In this document: piece after piece, positions 1 through 10,613 of the stretch
Layout: every line of letters starts with the position of its first letter
Position numbering within the stretch: position 1 is the first letter of the stretch
Assembly: GCF_001542405.1 (NCBI RefSeq)
Contig: NZ_LNCD01000042.1
Span: 141,181-205,180 of the forward strand
Reading direction: 5' to 3'
From: Rhizobium altiplani
GTDB taxonomy: Bacteria; Pseudomonadota; Alphaproteobacteria; Rhizobiales; Rhizobiaceae
Length of the DNA stretch: 64,000 bases
Notes under the pieces: generated by a model
Seen by the model: only the letters and a program-made list of their open reading frames with translations
The model's database searches: none
What the model was told of the DNA's origin: nothing
Position numbers and translations under genes: made by a program

Positions 1-517
1 CGAAATAATACATGTTGGTCGAACTATTGAGATCGAGGACGCCGAACAGCTGACCGCGCGGCACGGACTGGATACCGTCCTCGCCATGCGTGAACGCCGC
101 TTGCAGGCAGAAGAAGAAGAACATTTGCGAGAGGGCAAGCGTAATCATCGCGAAATAAATACCCTGACGGCGGATCGCGAAGAAACCCATGACGAGGCCG
201 AGGATGGCAGCACCTGCGACGCCGACCAGGATGCCGAGTTCCGGCGAAAACCCCCATTCCTTCACGGCATGGGCGGTAAAATAGGCAGCCCCGCCGAAGA
301 AGGTCGCATGACCGAACGACAGCAGGCCGGTATAGCCGAGCAGCAGGTTGAAGGCGCAGGCAAACAGCGCAAAGCACAAGAGCTTCATCAGGAAAATCGG
401 GTAGAAGAAGAACGGCGCCAACAGCAGGAGCAGCAGGCCGATGATCAGGAATGCCGCCTGTACCGATAGCGCGGTGCGGCTTTTTTCCGGACGGATGGTT
501 TCGGTGATTTCTGTCAT
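1..517 (-). CDS. livM: LivM-type branched-chain amino acid ABC permease (partial)
   Basis: Second inner-membrane permease of a branched-chain-amino-acid-type (HAAT) ABC importer. The ATG is at 517; 172 codons are visible and the rest lies beyond the left edge. The N-terminus has a charged cytoplasmic stretch and then hydrophobic segments. The motif GYTGLLSFGHATFFG is typical of LivM and matches the second-permease consensus. It starts 2 nt after the livH stop, so it is the last visible gene of a livJ-G-F-H-M operon. The substrate cannot be read from the sequence; this family also carries amides, urea and aromatic or dicarboxylic acids. Confidence 0.9.
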   Translation of the reverse strand, partial: MTEITETIRPEKSRTALSVQAAFLIIGLLLLLLAPFFFYPIFLMKLLCFALFACAFNLLLGYTGLLSFGHATFFGGAAYFTAHAVKEWGFSPELGILVGVAGAAILGLVMGFFAIRRQGIYFAMITLALSQMFFFFCLQAAFTHGEDGIQSVPRGQLFGVLDLNSSTNMYYF

Positions 518-519
518 CG

Positions 520-1407
520 TCAGGCATCCCGGCCGAAGAGGCCCGCGGGCCTGATGAGAAGAACAATTGCCATGATCACGAAGATCACGATGTTGGACGC
601 CTCCGGATAGAAGACCTTGGTCAGGCCTTCCGCGATGCCGAGTACATAACCGGTGATGATCGCGCCCATGATCGAGCCCATGCCACCAACCACGACGACG
701 GCGAACACGACGATGATCATGCTGGAGCCCATCAACGGCGACACCTGATAGATCGGCGCGGCCAGTACACCCGCAAAGGCTGCAAGACCGGCTCCAAGTG
801 CGTAGGTCAATGTCAGGAGAACCGGCACGTTGACGCCGAATGCCTGGACGAGCGTTGCATTCTCGGTGGCGGCCCTGAGATAGGCGCCGAGCTTTGTCTT
901 CTCGATCAGGAGCCAGGTGCCGAGGCAGACCACAAGCGACACGACGACCACCCAGCCGCGATAGATCGGCAGGAACATGAAGCCGAGATTGACGGCGCCG
1001 GCCAGCGCAGCGGGTTGCGCGTAGGGTTGGCCGGATGAGCCGTAGAGGTAACGGAAGGTGCCTTCGACCGTCAGGGCAAGACCGAATGTGAAGAGCAGCC
1101 CGTAGAGTGGGTCCAGATCATAGAGCCGACGGAGGAACAAGCGTTCGATCACCGCGCCGGCAAATCCGACGATCACGGGGGCAAGGATCAGCGATGGCCA
1201 GTAACCTATGCCGGCATAGGCAAGCAGAAGGTAGGCGGCGAAGGCGCCGAGCATGTATTGCGCGCCGTGCGCGAAATTGATGACGCGCAACAGGCCGAAG
1301 ATGATGGCGAGCCCGAGGCTCAAGAGCGCGTAGAAAGAGCCGTTGATCAGACCGATCAGCAACTGGCCCATGAACGCCTGCAGGGGAATGCCGAAGATCA
1401 TTGTCAT
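520..1407 (-). CDS. livH: LivH-type branched-chain amino acid ABC permease
   Basis: First inner-membrane permease of the same HAAT importer; 295 residues, the normal LivH length. Hydrophobic helices run throughout, with the diagnostic GLLRVINFAHG near residue 40 and a conserved GMGSIMGAIITGYVLG near residues 240-257 (the cytoplasmic EAA-type loop that docks on the ATPases). It begins 5 nt after livF and is followed 2 nt later by livM, so all three are probably translated from one message. Substrate unknown. Confidence 0.92.
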   Translation of the reverse strand: MTMIFGIPLQAFMGQLLIGLINGSFYALLSLGLAIIFGLLRVINFAHGAQYMLGAFAAYLLLAYAGIGYWPSLILAPVIVGFAGAVIERLFLRRLYDLDPLYGLLFTFGLALTVEGTFRYLYGSSGQPYAQPAALAGAVNLGFMFLPIYRGWVVVVSLVVCLGTWLLIEKTKLGAYLRAATENATLVQAFGVNVPVLLTLTYALGAGLAAFAGVLAAPIYQVSPLMGSSMIIVVFAVVVVGGMGSIMGAIITGYVLGIAEGLTKVFYPEASNIVIFVIMAIVLLIRPAGLFGRDA

Positions 1408-1412
1408 TCAGA

Positions 1413-2114
1413 TCACACTCCCAGAACCTTGTGCAGCGTATCCATCCGCTGGGGCAACTCGCCCACCGGGAACTCCGAAACCATCTGCCCGTGATCCATA
1501 AGATAGAAGCGATCGGCGATCCGGCTAGCGAAACGGAAATTCTGCTCGACAAGCAGGATCGTCATGCCCCGCTCCTTCAATTGCCTCAGCACTTCGCCGA
1601 TGCGCTGGACGATGACGGGCGCCAGCCCCTCCGTGGGTTCGTCGAGCAGGAGCATGCGAACACCGGTGCGCAAGATGCGGGCGATTGCCAGCATTTGCTG
1701 TTCACCGCCCGACAGCTTCGTGCCCGCACTGTTGCGGCGCTCGTAAAGGTTCGGAAACAGCTCGAAGATCTCCTCGACCGTCATGCCGCCCGAGGCAACG
1801 ACTGGCGGCAGCATCAGATTCTCGGACACCGTCAACGTCGAGAATATGCCGCGCTCCTCCGGCACGAAGCCGATACCGCGATGCGCCGTCTTGTGTAACG
1901 GCACCTGCATCATGTCCTTACCTGCGAATGTCAGCTTGCCTTTGCGGCTGCGGACGATGCCGGTGATGGTGCGCAGCGTCGTCGTCTTTCCGACGCCGTT
2001 GCGGCCAAGAATGGTGACTGTCTCACCCTCGCCGACCCGCATGTCGACACCGTGCAGGATGTGGCTTTCGCCATACCAGGCGTTGAGCCCCTGGACGTCC
2101 AGAAGTGTCGCCAT
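1413..2114 (-). CDS. livF: LivF-type ABC ATPase
   Basis: ATP-hydrolysing subunit of the HAAT importer, 233 residues, as usual for LivF. Walker A is GRNGVGKTT (residues ~38-46), the ABC signature is LSGGEQQ, and Walker B is LLLDEPTEG followed by the switch histidine region LVEQN. Its ATG shares one base with the livG stop (TGATG), indicating translational coupling. It pairs with LivG as an ATPase heterodimer. Confidence 0.93.
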   Translation of the reverse strand: MATLLDVQGLNAWYGESHILHGVDMRVGEGETVTILGRNGVGKTTTLRTITGIVRSRKGKLTFAGKDMMQVPLHKTAHRGIGFVPEERGIFSTLTVSENLMLPPVVASGGMTVEEIFELFPNLYERRNSAGTKLSGGEQQMLAIARILRTGVRMLLLDEPTEGLAPVIVQRIGEVLRQLKERGMTILLVEQNFRFASRIADRFYLMDHGQMVSEFPVGELPQRMDTLHKVLGV

Positions 2115-2896
2115 CAGCCCTCCTCCGAGCCCATGTAGGCCTGGCGAACCCGCTCATCGGCGCTGACGGTGGCATAGTCGCCTTCGGCAAGGATTTCGCC
2201 ACGCTGCAGCACGGTCACATGCTGGCAGATGTTGGCGACGACGGACAGATTGTGCTCGACCATCAGGACGGCGCGGTCGCGCGCCACCTCGCGGATCAGA
2301 GCGGAGACGACGCCGACATCCTCGTGCCCCATGCCGGCCATCGGTTCGTCGAGAAGGAGCACTCTTGGGTCTAGTGCCAAGGTCGTTGCGATCTCAAGGA
2401 CACGCTTGCGGCCATAGGAAAGATCGGCGGCGATGGCGTTGCGCTCCTTGAAGAGGCCGACCTTCGCAAGCAGTTGTTCGGCGCGATCGTTCAATGCGTC
2501 GAGTGCTGATAATGGGCGCCAGAATTGCTTTGACAGCTTGTTGGGCCGTTGCAGCGCCACCCGCACATTGTCGAGAACGCTGAGATGTGGAAACACGGCC
2601 GAGATCTGGAATGATCGCACCAACCCCATGCGCGCCACCTTGTCGGGTGCCGTTCTGGTGATATCAGTCCCCATCAGCGTGATGGTGCCCGATGTCGGCT
2701 GCAGGAACTTCGTCAGCAGGTTGAATACCGTCGTCTTTCCCGCGCCGTTGGGGCCGATCAGGGCATGCACGCTGGCGTCATGGACGTCGAGATCAACATT
2801 CTTGACGGCAGTGAAGCCGCCGAAGTCACGACGCAGGCCGCGAGCGGAAAGGACCACCCGCGGCATAGCGTTCGATTGGGTCGCGGAAACCGCCAT
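2114..2896 (-). CDS. livG: LivG-type ABC ATPase
   Basis: Second ATPase of the HAAT importer, 260 residues. Walker A is GPNGAGKTT, the signature is LSYGRKRVLEIA (the divergent LSYG form characteristic of LivG), and Walker B is LLLDEPMAGM, with the switch region MVEHN. The ORF starts 3 nt after the livJ stop. A start at the internal Met (residue 11, MPRVVLSARGL) is also possible, since conserved homology begins near there. Confidence 0.92.
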   Translation of the reverse strand: MAVSATQSNAMPRVVLSARGLRRDFGGFTAVKNVDLDVHDASVHALIGPNGAGKTTVFNLLTKFLQPTSGTITLMGTDITRTAPDKVARMGLVRSFQISAVFPHLSVLDNVRVALQRPNKLSKQFWRPLSALDALNDRAEQLLAKVGLFKERNAIAADLSYGRKRVLEIATTLALDPRVLLLDEPMAGMGHEDVGVVSALIREVARDRAVLMVEHNLSVVANICQHVTVLQRGEILAEGDYATVSADERVRQAYMGSEEG

Positions 2897-2899
2897 CGC

Positions 2900-4105
2900 C
2901 TAGTTCACCAGGGCGCAGCCGCTCTTGGCGGGATCGATATAGGCTTCCTTGCCCGGAATGGTCGCGAGAACGTTGAAGTAGTCCCACGGTTCCTTGCTGT
3001 CGGCCGGCTTCTTGACCTGCAGCAGGTACATGTCGTGGATCATGCGGCCATTCGGGCCGACGGTGCCACCGCGAGCGAAGACGTCGTCGACGGGCAGTTC
3101 GTGCAGCTGCTTGGCAACGGCCTCGGTGTCGTCTGTGCCGGCCTTGTCGATCGCCTTGAGATACTGGAGCACGGCCGAATAGGTACCGGCGTGGATCATG
3201 TTCGGCATCTTGCCGGTGCGGGCGAAGAACTTCTTGCCGAATTCGCGGCTCTTGTCGTCGAGGTTCCAGTAATAGCCTTCCGTCAGCGTCAGGCCTTGCG
3301 CTGCCTCGAGCCCCAGGCCGTGAACTTCGGCCAGCGTGAAGAGCAGTGCCGCCAGATGCTGCCCACCCTGAGTGATGCCGAACTCGGCAGCCTGCTTGAT
3401 GGCGTTGGACGTATCAAGGCCGGCATTGGCAAGGCCGATCACCTTGGCGCCGGAGGATTGTGCCTGCAGCAGGAAGGACGAGAAATCCTGGTTCGACAGG
3501 GGATGGCGGACAGAACCGACGACCTTGCCGCCGGCGGACTTGACGAAATCGCTCGTCTGCTGCTCCAGGGAGTAGCCGAATGCGTAGTCGGCCGTCAGGA
3601 AGAACCAGCTGTCGCCGCCTTGCTTGACGAGCGCACCGCCGGTGCCGACGGCAAGCGCATGCGTGTCATAGGCCCAGTGGAAGCCGTAGGGCGAGCAGGC
3701 CTTCCCGGTGAGATCCGTGGTCGCGGCCCCGGTGACGATGTTGATCTTCTTCTTTTCCTTCGCGATCGCCTGAACCGCGAGCGCCACTGACGAGGTGGTC
3801 AATTCCATGATCGCGTCCACTTGCTCCGTGTCGTACCACTGGCGGGCAATGTTGGAGGCGATGTCAGGCTTGTTCTGGTGGTCGGCGTCGACAATCTCCA
3901 CCGGCACGCCAAGCACCTTGCCGCCGAAATCCTCGACCGCCATCTTGGCCGCCTCGACGGAGGACTTGCCGCCGAAATCAGCGTAGACGCCGGACTGGTC
4001 ATTCAGGATGCCGATCTTCACCTTGCCGTCGGATGCACCATCGGCAAGCACGGCAGTGCTGCTTGCAAGCAGGAATGCCAGCGACGCAATGAGATTCTTT
4101 CGCAT
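2900..4105 (-). CDS. livJ: Periplasmic substrate-binding protein of the HAAT importer
   Basis: Type I periplasmic binding protein, 401 residues, which delivers ligand to LivHM. The N-terminus MRKNLIASLAFLLASSTAVLADG is a clear Sec signal peptide with cleavage after the ALA-like site (VLA/DG). The mature start KVKIGILNDQSGVYADFGG is the standard Peripla_BP_6 opening. It is the first gene of the operon, and the divergent LysR gene lies 319 nt away. The neighbouring gcdH suggests an organic or amino acid linked to the glutaryl-CoA pathway, but that is inference; ligand specificity cannot be read here. Confidence 0.9.
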   Translation of the reverse strand: MRKNLIASLAFLLASSTAVLADGASDGKVKIGILNDQSGVYADFGGKSSVEAAKMAVEDFGGKVLGVPVEIVDADHQNKPDIASNIARQWYDTEQVDAIMELTTSSVALAVQAIAKEKKKINIVTGAATTDLTGKACSPYGFHWAYDTHALAVGTGGALVKQGGDSWFFLTADYAFGYSLEQQTSDFVKSAGGKVVGSVRHPLSNQDFSSFLLQAQSSGAKVIGLANAGLDTSNAIKQAAEFGITQGGQHLAALLFTLAEVHGLGLEAAQGLTLTEGYYWNLDDKSREFGKKFFARTGKMPNMIHAGTYSAVLQYLKAIDKAGTDDTEAVAKQLHELPVDDVFARGGTVGPNGRMIHDMYLLQVKKPADSKEPWDYFNVLATIPGKEAYIDPAKSGCALVN

Positions 4106-4424
4106 ATGTCTCTCCTCCCAGAGATTGGCCAGAATGCGGATCTGTTCAAATTTGGCCAGCCGCCCTCCTCAAGACCGCCAGCGCGTGCCCCACGATCATG
4201 GAATTGCACCAATCAGGCAAGGCCGCTTTACAACTAATTCCAAACAGTATCTGTTCGTTTTTGAACAGAACTATTGGTCTGTCGCGGTTCCCCAATGAAT
4301 GCAGATCGTTAGGGCGCTTTCGTTGGAACCTAGGGCGGAAGACGACGAGGTGCAGGCTGGGGCGCATTAGACGAAAGACCAATATCGAACGGCTGGATGA
4401 TGCGAAGGCCGATTGGGGATCCGA
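4106..4424. promoter_or_regulatory. Divergent intergenic region between livJ and lysR with a CTGTTC/GAACAG dyad
   Basis: No credible gene is present in these 319 nt. At 4251-4268 there is a perfect inverted repeat CTGTTC-N6-GAACAG, and a second CTGTTC half-site occurs at 4142-4147 close to the livJ start. The spacing and position between divergent genes make the dyad a candidate operator for the adjacent LysR protein, whose family typically binds T-N11-A palindromes between divergent promoters. Binding is inferred only. Confidence 0.45.
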
Positions 4425-5345
4425 ATGAACAATCCGCCGCAATTTACCTGGGATGACCTGCAGTTCTTTCTCGCGGTTGCCCGCACCGGACAGCTGTCGA
4501 CTGCGGCGCGGCAATTGCGCACCAGCCACGCCACCGTGTCGCGCCGCATCGACCGGCTGGAGTTTGCGCTCAAGGTCAAGCTCTTCGAACGCAACCCTCG
4601 CGGCTATGTGATGACGGCGATGGGCGCCCGCTTCGTCGAAACCGCCGAGAAGATGGAGCAGGAGACCGAACGGTTGCGCGCCGATCTCACCGACGGCGCA
4701 ACGACCCAACGCGGCGTGGTACGCCTCAGTGCCCCCGAGGGCTTCTCCAATTTCTTCTTCGCGCGTGTGCTGCCGCAGTTCGTCGCAAGGCATCCGAATT
4801 TGTCGCTCGAACTTGTGACAATCCAGCAGATCATGTCGCTGTCGCGCAAGGAGGCCGATATCACCGTCGTTCTCGATGAGCCGAAGGGCGGACCGTATTT
4901 CTCCGACAAGCTCACCGACTACCACCTTCAGGTCTATGGCTCGCGGGACTATCTCTACCGAAGCGCGCCTATCACCTGCCGGGACGACCTCCTGCAGCAC
5001 CCGTTCATCAGCTACATAGAGGAAATGATCTTCGCCCCTGGCCTCGACTATCTTGGCGACGTGCATCCGCGCATCAAGCCGCAGTTCCAGAGCTCGAGCA
5101 TCTTTGCGCAGCTGACGGCGACCAGAAACGGTCTCGGGCTTTGCGTGCTTCCCTATTTCTTCGCAAGTCGCTACCCCGAACTCGAGCGGGTTCTGCCTGA
5201 AGAGGTCGATCTCAGGCGGCACTACTGGATCACCTGCCATCGCGATCTTCGCCAGTCGCCGCGGGTGCGGGCGGTCATCGACTTCCTGCGCGAGGCGGTG
5301 ACCGGCGAGGATGTCAGGTTCATCCCGCCCTGGGTGAAGCGATAA
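4425..5345 (+). CDS. LysR-family transcriptional regulator
   Basis: DNA-binding regulator with an N-terminal winged helix-turn-helix (FFLAVARTGQLSTAARQLRTSHATVSRRI region, residues ~12-40) and a C-terminal effector-binding domain. I chose the ATG at 4425 (306 residues, MNNPPQFTWDDLQFF) over an in-frame TTG at 4413 because a GGGGA ribosome site at 4415-4419 suits the ATG and because family homology begins there. It is divergent from liv and 99 nt upstream of gcdH on the same strand, so it may control either or both. Effector unknown. Confidence 0.93.
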   Translation: MNNPPQFTWDDLQFFLAVARTGQLSTAARQLRTSHATVSRRIDRLEFALKVKLFERNPRGYVMTAMGARFVETAEKMEQETERLRADLTDGATTQRGVVRLSAPEGFSNFFFARVLPQFVARHPNLSLELVTIQQIMSLSRKEADITVVLDEPKGGPYFSDKLTDYHLQVYGSRDYLYRSAPITCRDDLLQHPFISYIEEMIFAPGLDYLGDVHPRIKPQFQSSSIFAQLTATRNGLGLCVLPYFFASRYPELERVLPEEVDLRRHYWITCHRDLRQSPRVRAVIDFLREAVTGEDVRFIPPWVKR

Positions 5346-5444
5346 GGCGCCACCGAGCAGCGTTCTTGGCGAGTTGACCCGTTCGACGGCCGGGTCTATG
5401 CCCGAAGGATGTTGGTGCCAGCAGGTAAATGAGGAGAAGTGACC

Positions 5445-6632
5445 ATGCAGCATACCCGCGAGATCTTTGATTGGGCCGATCCGTTTCGCCTTGTCGAGCA
5501 GCTGACCGACGAGGAGCGCATGGTGCAGGAGACGGCGCAGGCTTATGCACAGGACAAGCTGGCGCCGCGCGTGCTCGAAGCCTTCCGTCACGAGAAGACC
5601 GATCCGGAGATCTTTCGCGAAATGGGCGAACTCGGACTGCTCGGGCCGACGATCGCGCCGGAATATGGTGGCGCCGGCCTGGGCTACGTCGCTTACGGTC
5701 TGATTGCCCGCGAGGTCGAGCGCGTCGACAGCGGCTACCGCTCGATGATGAGCGTGCAGTCGTCCCTCGTCATGGTGCCGATCGACGCCTTCGGCTCCGA
5801 GGCGCAGAAGCAGAAGTACCTCCCGAAGCTTGCGACCGGTGAGTGGATCGGCTGTTTTGGCCTCACCGAACCCAACCACGGCTCAGATCCGGGCTCGATG
5901 GTGACGCGGGCGAAAAAGGTTGATAGCGGCTACAGCCTGACCGGCGCCAAGACCTGGATTTCCAATGCCCCGATCGCCGACGTATTTGTCGTCTGGGCCA
6001 AGACCGAAGACGGCGTCATACGCGGCTTCATCCTCGAGAAGGGCTGGAAGGGCCTGTCGGCGCCGGCGATCCACGGCAAGGTCGGCCTGCGCGCCTCGAT
6101 CACCGGCGAGGTGGTGATGGATGAGGTGTTCGTACCGGAGGAGAACCTGCTGCCCAACGTCTCGGGCCTCAAGGGTCCGTTCACCTGCCTGAACTCGGCC
6201 CGCTTCGGCATTGCCTGGGGGGCGCTCGGCGCTGCCGAGGACTGCTATGCCAAGGCACGTCAATATGTGCTCGACCGCAAGCAGTTCGGCCGGCCGTTGG
6301 CTGCCAACCAGCTCATCCAGAAGAAGCTCGCCGACATGGTGACCGAAATCGCGCTCGGCCTGCAGGGCTGCATCCGGCTCGGCCGCATGAAGGAGGACGG
6401 GCACCCGCCCGTGGAACTGACCTCCATCGTCAAGCGCAATTCCTGTGGCAAGGCCCTCGACATCGCAAGGCTGGCGCGCGACATGCTCGGCGGCAATGGC
6501 ATTTCGGACGAGTTCGGCATTGCCCGCCATCTCGTCAACCTCGAGGTGGTCAACACCTATGAGGGGACCCACGACGTCCACGCCCTTATCCTCGGCCGCG
6601 CCGTCACGGGCATTGCCGCCTTCGCCAATTGA
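5445..6632 (+). CDS. gcdH: Glutaryl-CoA dehydrogenase
   Basis: FAD-dependent acyl-CoA dehydrogenase that oxidises and decarboxylates glutaryl-CoA to crotonyl-CoA in lysine/tryptophan/glutarate breakdown. It has 395 residues from the ATG at 5445, preceded by GAGGAG at 5431-5436; a GTG at 5439 is less likely. Signs of the GcdH subgroup are [12 protein letters not shown] in the FAD/substrate region, [32 protein letters not shown], the C-terminal [15 protein letters not shown] holding the catalytic glutamate (in YEGT), and the DMLGGNGIS motif. It lies just downstream of the LysR gene. The acyl-CoA dehydrogenase assignment is certain; glutaryl specificity is very likely. Confidence 0.92.
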   Translation: MQHTREIFDWADPFRLVEQLTDEERMVQETAQAYAQDKLAPRVLEAFRHEKTDPEIFREMGELGLLGPTIAPEYGGAGLGYVAYGLIAREVERVDSGYRSMMSVQSSLVMVPIDAFGSEAQKQKYLPKLATGEWIGCFGLTEPNHGSDPGSMVTRAKKVDSGYSLTGAKTWISNAPIADVFVVWAKTEDGVIRGFILEKGWKGLSAPAIHGKVGLRASITGEVVMDEVFVPEENLLPNVSGLKGPFTCLNSARFGIAWGALGAAEDCYAKARQYVLDRKQFGRPLAANQLIQKKLADMVTEIALGLQGCIRLGRMKEDGHPPVELTSIVKRNSCGKALDIARLARDMLGGNGISDEFGIARHLVNLEVVNTYEGTHDVHALILGRAVTGIAAFAN

Positions 6633-6726
6633 CACACCTAAACCATCGCGCAAATTGAAAGCTGCGCGACAATGTGCAAGCTTCCCATGACCGCGCTTAA
6701 ATTGTGCGCGGCATGGGGGATTGCAC

Positions 6727-7185
6727 ATGCTTTTGCTTCTTGCATTTCTGATTGGAATTATCGCGGGTCTCAGGGCCATGACGGCGCCAGCCGCCGTTGC
6801 CTGGGCGGCTGCTCTCGGCTGGTTTGACGTTTCGCAGACGCCGCTTGCCTTCATGGGATACCGTTGGGCCCCGTGGATACTCACCCTGCTCGCTGTGGTC
6901 GAGCTGATCACCGACCAGCTGCCCTCGACCCCGTCCCGCAAGGTTCCGATGCAATTTGCCGCCCGCTTGATCATGGGCGGGCTGGCGGGCGCCACGATCG
7001 GTGTTACCGGCGTCTCACTCGTTGGCGGGCTGATTGCGGGCGTCGTTGGCGCAGCGATTGGCACGTTCGGTGGAGCGGCGGCTCGTGGTAAACTCGCCGC
7101 CGCCTTCGGCAAGGATACACCGGCAGCGCTGATCGAGGATGCGGTTGCGATCATCGGCGCGCTCATCATCGTGGGAGCAGTGTAA
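6727..7185 (+). CDS. DUF4126-type small membrane protein
   Basis: A 152-residue integral membrane protein of unknown function. The ATG at 6727 follows GGGGGA at 6715-6720; the TTG at 6721 is a poorer start. It has about four hydrophobic helices. The opening LLLLAFLIGIIAGLRAMTAPAAVAWAA, the central ELITDQLPSTPSRK loop and the glycine-rich helices resemble the DUF4126 family. Its TAA shares a base with the ATG of the downstream oxidoreductase, so the two are translationally coupled and may work together. Family assignment is from pattern memory. Confidence 0.75.
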   Translation: MLLLLAFLIGIIAGLRAMTAPAAVAWAAALGWFDVSQTPLAFMGYRWAPWILTLLAVVELITDQLPSTPSRKVPMQFAARLIMGGLAGATIGVTGVSLVGGLIAGVVGAAIGTFGGAAARGKLAAAFGKDTPAALIEDAVAIIGALIIVGAV

Positions 7186-8552
7186 TGCCTAGTTTCGACG
7201 CCATCGTCATCGGGGCCGGCCAATCCGGTCCCTTCCTCGCCGCGCGCATGGTCGCCAATGGCATGAAGGTGGCGTTGATCGAACGCAAGTTCCTGGGCGG
7301 TACCTGTGTCAATGCCGGCTGCATGCCCACCAAGACGCTGGTGGCAAGTGCCCGTGCCGCCCACATGGCGCGGCGCGGCGCGGACTTCGGGGTGGTGCTT
7401 CCAGGTGGCGTGGGTATCGACATGACTGTCGTGCGCAAGCGTGCTGAAACCGTGACGATGAACGCCCGCAACGGCCTGATCAACTGGTTCGCCGGAATGG
7501 ACGGCATGACCGTCATCTATGGGCATGCCCGCTTCCAGGACGCCCATAGCGTGACCGTCAACGGCGAGATCCTGACGGCCCCAAAGATCTTCCTGAATGT
7601 CGGCGCGCGGCCGACCATTCCCGATATGCCCGGGGTTGGCGGCATTGACTACCTGACAAGCACCTCGATCATCCATCTCGACCGTCTTCCGAGGCACCTT
7701 GCTGTCATCGGCGGCAGCTATATCGGGCTTGAGTTCGCGCAGATGTATCGCCGGTTCGGGGCTGAGGTGACGGTGATCGAACGCGGGCCGAAGCTTGCCT
7801 CGCGTGAGGATGCCGACGTTTCAGACGCGATCGCTGACATCCTGCGCTCGGAAGACATTGCCGTACACACGGATGCCGACGGGATCGGATTTGCCAAGAC
7901 GGCCAACGGCATCAGCGTCAGTATCGGCAATGGTCAGCCGGCCATTGAGGCGAGCCACGTGCTGGTTGCCACCGGGCGCACGCCGAACACCGACGACCTC
8001 GGTCTTGACAAGGCAGGCGTCGCCACCGACCGGCGCGGTTACATCACCGTTGACGACAAGCTTGCCACCAATGTCGAGGGGATCTTCGCGCTCGGCGATT
8101 GCAATGGCCGAGGCGCCTTCACCCACACATCCTACAATGACTTCGAGATCGCTGCCGCGAACCTTCTCGACGGCGAGGATCGCAAGGTCAGCGATCGCAT
8201 TCCTGCTTATGCGCTCTATATCGACCCGCCGCTCGGCCGCGTCGGGATGACCGAGAAGGAAGCACGGGCCTCCGGCCGCACCATCATGATCTCCACACGG
8301 CCGATGAGCCGTGTCGGCCGCGCCAACGAGCGCGCCGAGACCAAGGGCTTCATGAAGGTGATCGCCGATGCCGAAACGCAGCAGATCCTGGGTGCTGCAA
8401 TCCTCGGGATCGAAGGTGACGAGGCGATCCACGGTTTCATCGACGCGATGAATGCCAAGGCGCCCTATCCGGTGCTGAAATGGGCGGTGCCGATCCATCC
8501 AACCGTGTCAGAACTCATTCCGACATTGCTCGGGGATCTGAAGGCGGTCTAG
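7185..8552 (+). CDS. FAD-dependent pyridine nucleotide-disulfide oxidoreductase (MerA/Lpd-like fold)
   Basis: Class I flavin disulfide reductase, 455 residues. The N-terminal FAD motif is VIGAGQSGP, the redox-active disulfide lies in GGTCVNAGCMPTKTL (CVNAGC), there is a second Rossmann motif VIGGSYIGLEFAQ for NAD(P)H, the FAD-binding LGDCNGRGAFTH, and a C-terminal HPTVSE that supplies the His-Glu pair across the dimer. It lacks the N-terminal heavy-metal domain and the C-terminal cysteine pair of true mercuric reductase, so mercury reduction should not be assumed. Cellular substrate unknown. It is coupled to the preceding membrane protein gene. Confidence 0.9.
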   Translation: MPSFDAIVIGAGQSGPFLAARMVANGMKVALIERKFLGGTCVNAGCMPTKTLVASARAAHMARRGADFGVVLPGGVGIDMTVVRKRAETVTMNARNGLINWFAGMDGMTVIYGHARFQDAHSVTVNGEILTAPKIFLNVGARPTIPDMPGVGGIDYLTSTSIIHLDRLPRHLAVIGGSYIGLEFAQMYRRFGAEVTVIERGPKLASREDADVSDAIADILRSEDIAVHTDADGIGFAKTANGISVSIGNGQPAIEASHVLVATGRTPNTDDLGLDKAGVATDRRGYITVDDKLATNVEGIFALGDCNGRGAFTHTSYNDFEIAAANLLDGEDRKVSDRIPAYALYIDPPLGRVGMTEKEARASGRTIMISTRPMSRVGRANERAETKGFMKVIADAETQQILGAAILGIEGDEAIHGFIDAMNAKAPYPVLKWAVPIHPTVSELIPTLLGDLKAV

Positions 8553-8737
8553 CAAATCGCCACGGTGGCCGGTCTGGGGTGAGCGCCGCAATCCATGATC
8601 TCTCGCCCGGTCAAAATCTTCGGTTACGTCGTCGCGGAGGCTTTTTGGAGTGAGGTGCGCCACTCGATATCCCTCATGACCACAGTGGGCGGACGCCCGG
8701 GCAATGCGGGCAACACCGTCCCCTGCCCGTGATCGCC

Positions 8738-10552
<1,815 letters not shown>

Positions 10553-10579
10553 GGCTTGCGATCAATAAGGGTGAAAGAA

Positions 10580-10608
10580 GCGGAGCCGCGTTTCAAACGC
10601 GGCTCCGC
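10580..10608 (-). terminator. Strong intercistronic hairpin between fmdA and the ABC ATPase gene
   Basis: A near-perfect inverted repeat with 14-nt arms (GCGGAGCCGCGTTT and its complement) around a single C lies 5 nt after the fmdA stop. On the minus strand it is followed by TTCTTTCACCC rather than a clean U-tract, so it is more likely an mRNA-stabilising or partial-attenuation element than a full terminator. Confidence 0.6.
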
Positions 10609-10613
10609 ATGGC

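Noticed and set aside
4146..5879. Long open frame (577 codons) on the minus strand opposite lysR and gcdH
   Set aside because: It is antisense to two well-supported genes, is rich in His/Arg/Leu as expected for an antisense shadow of high-GC DNA, and shows no domain.
5883..7697. Long open frame (604 codons) on the minus strand opposite gcdH, the DUF4126 gene and the oxidoreductase
   Set aside because: It spans three intact plus-strand genes with clear motifs; the composition is shadow-like and there is no ribosome site.
7185..8552. Mercuric reductase assignment
   Set aside because: The CxxxxC redox motif and fold fit, but the N-terminal metal domain and the C-terminal vicinal cysteines of MerA are missing and no mer genes are nearby.
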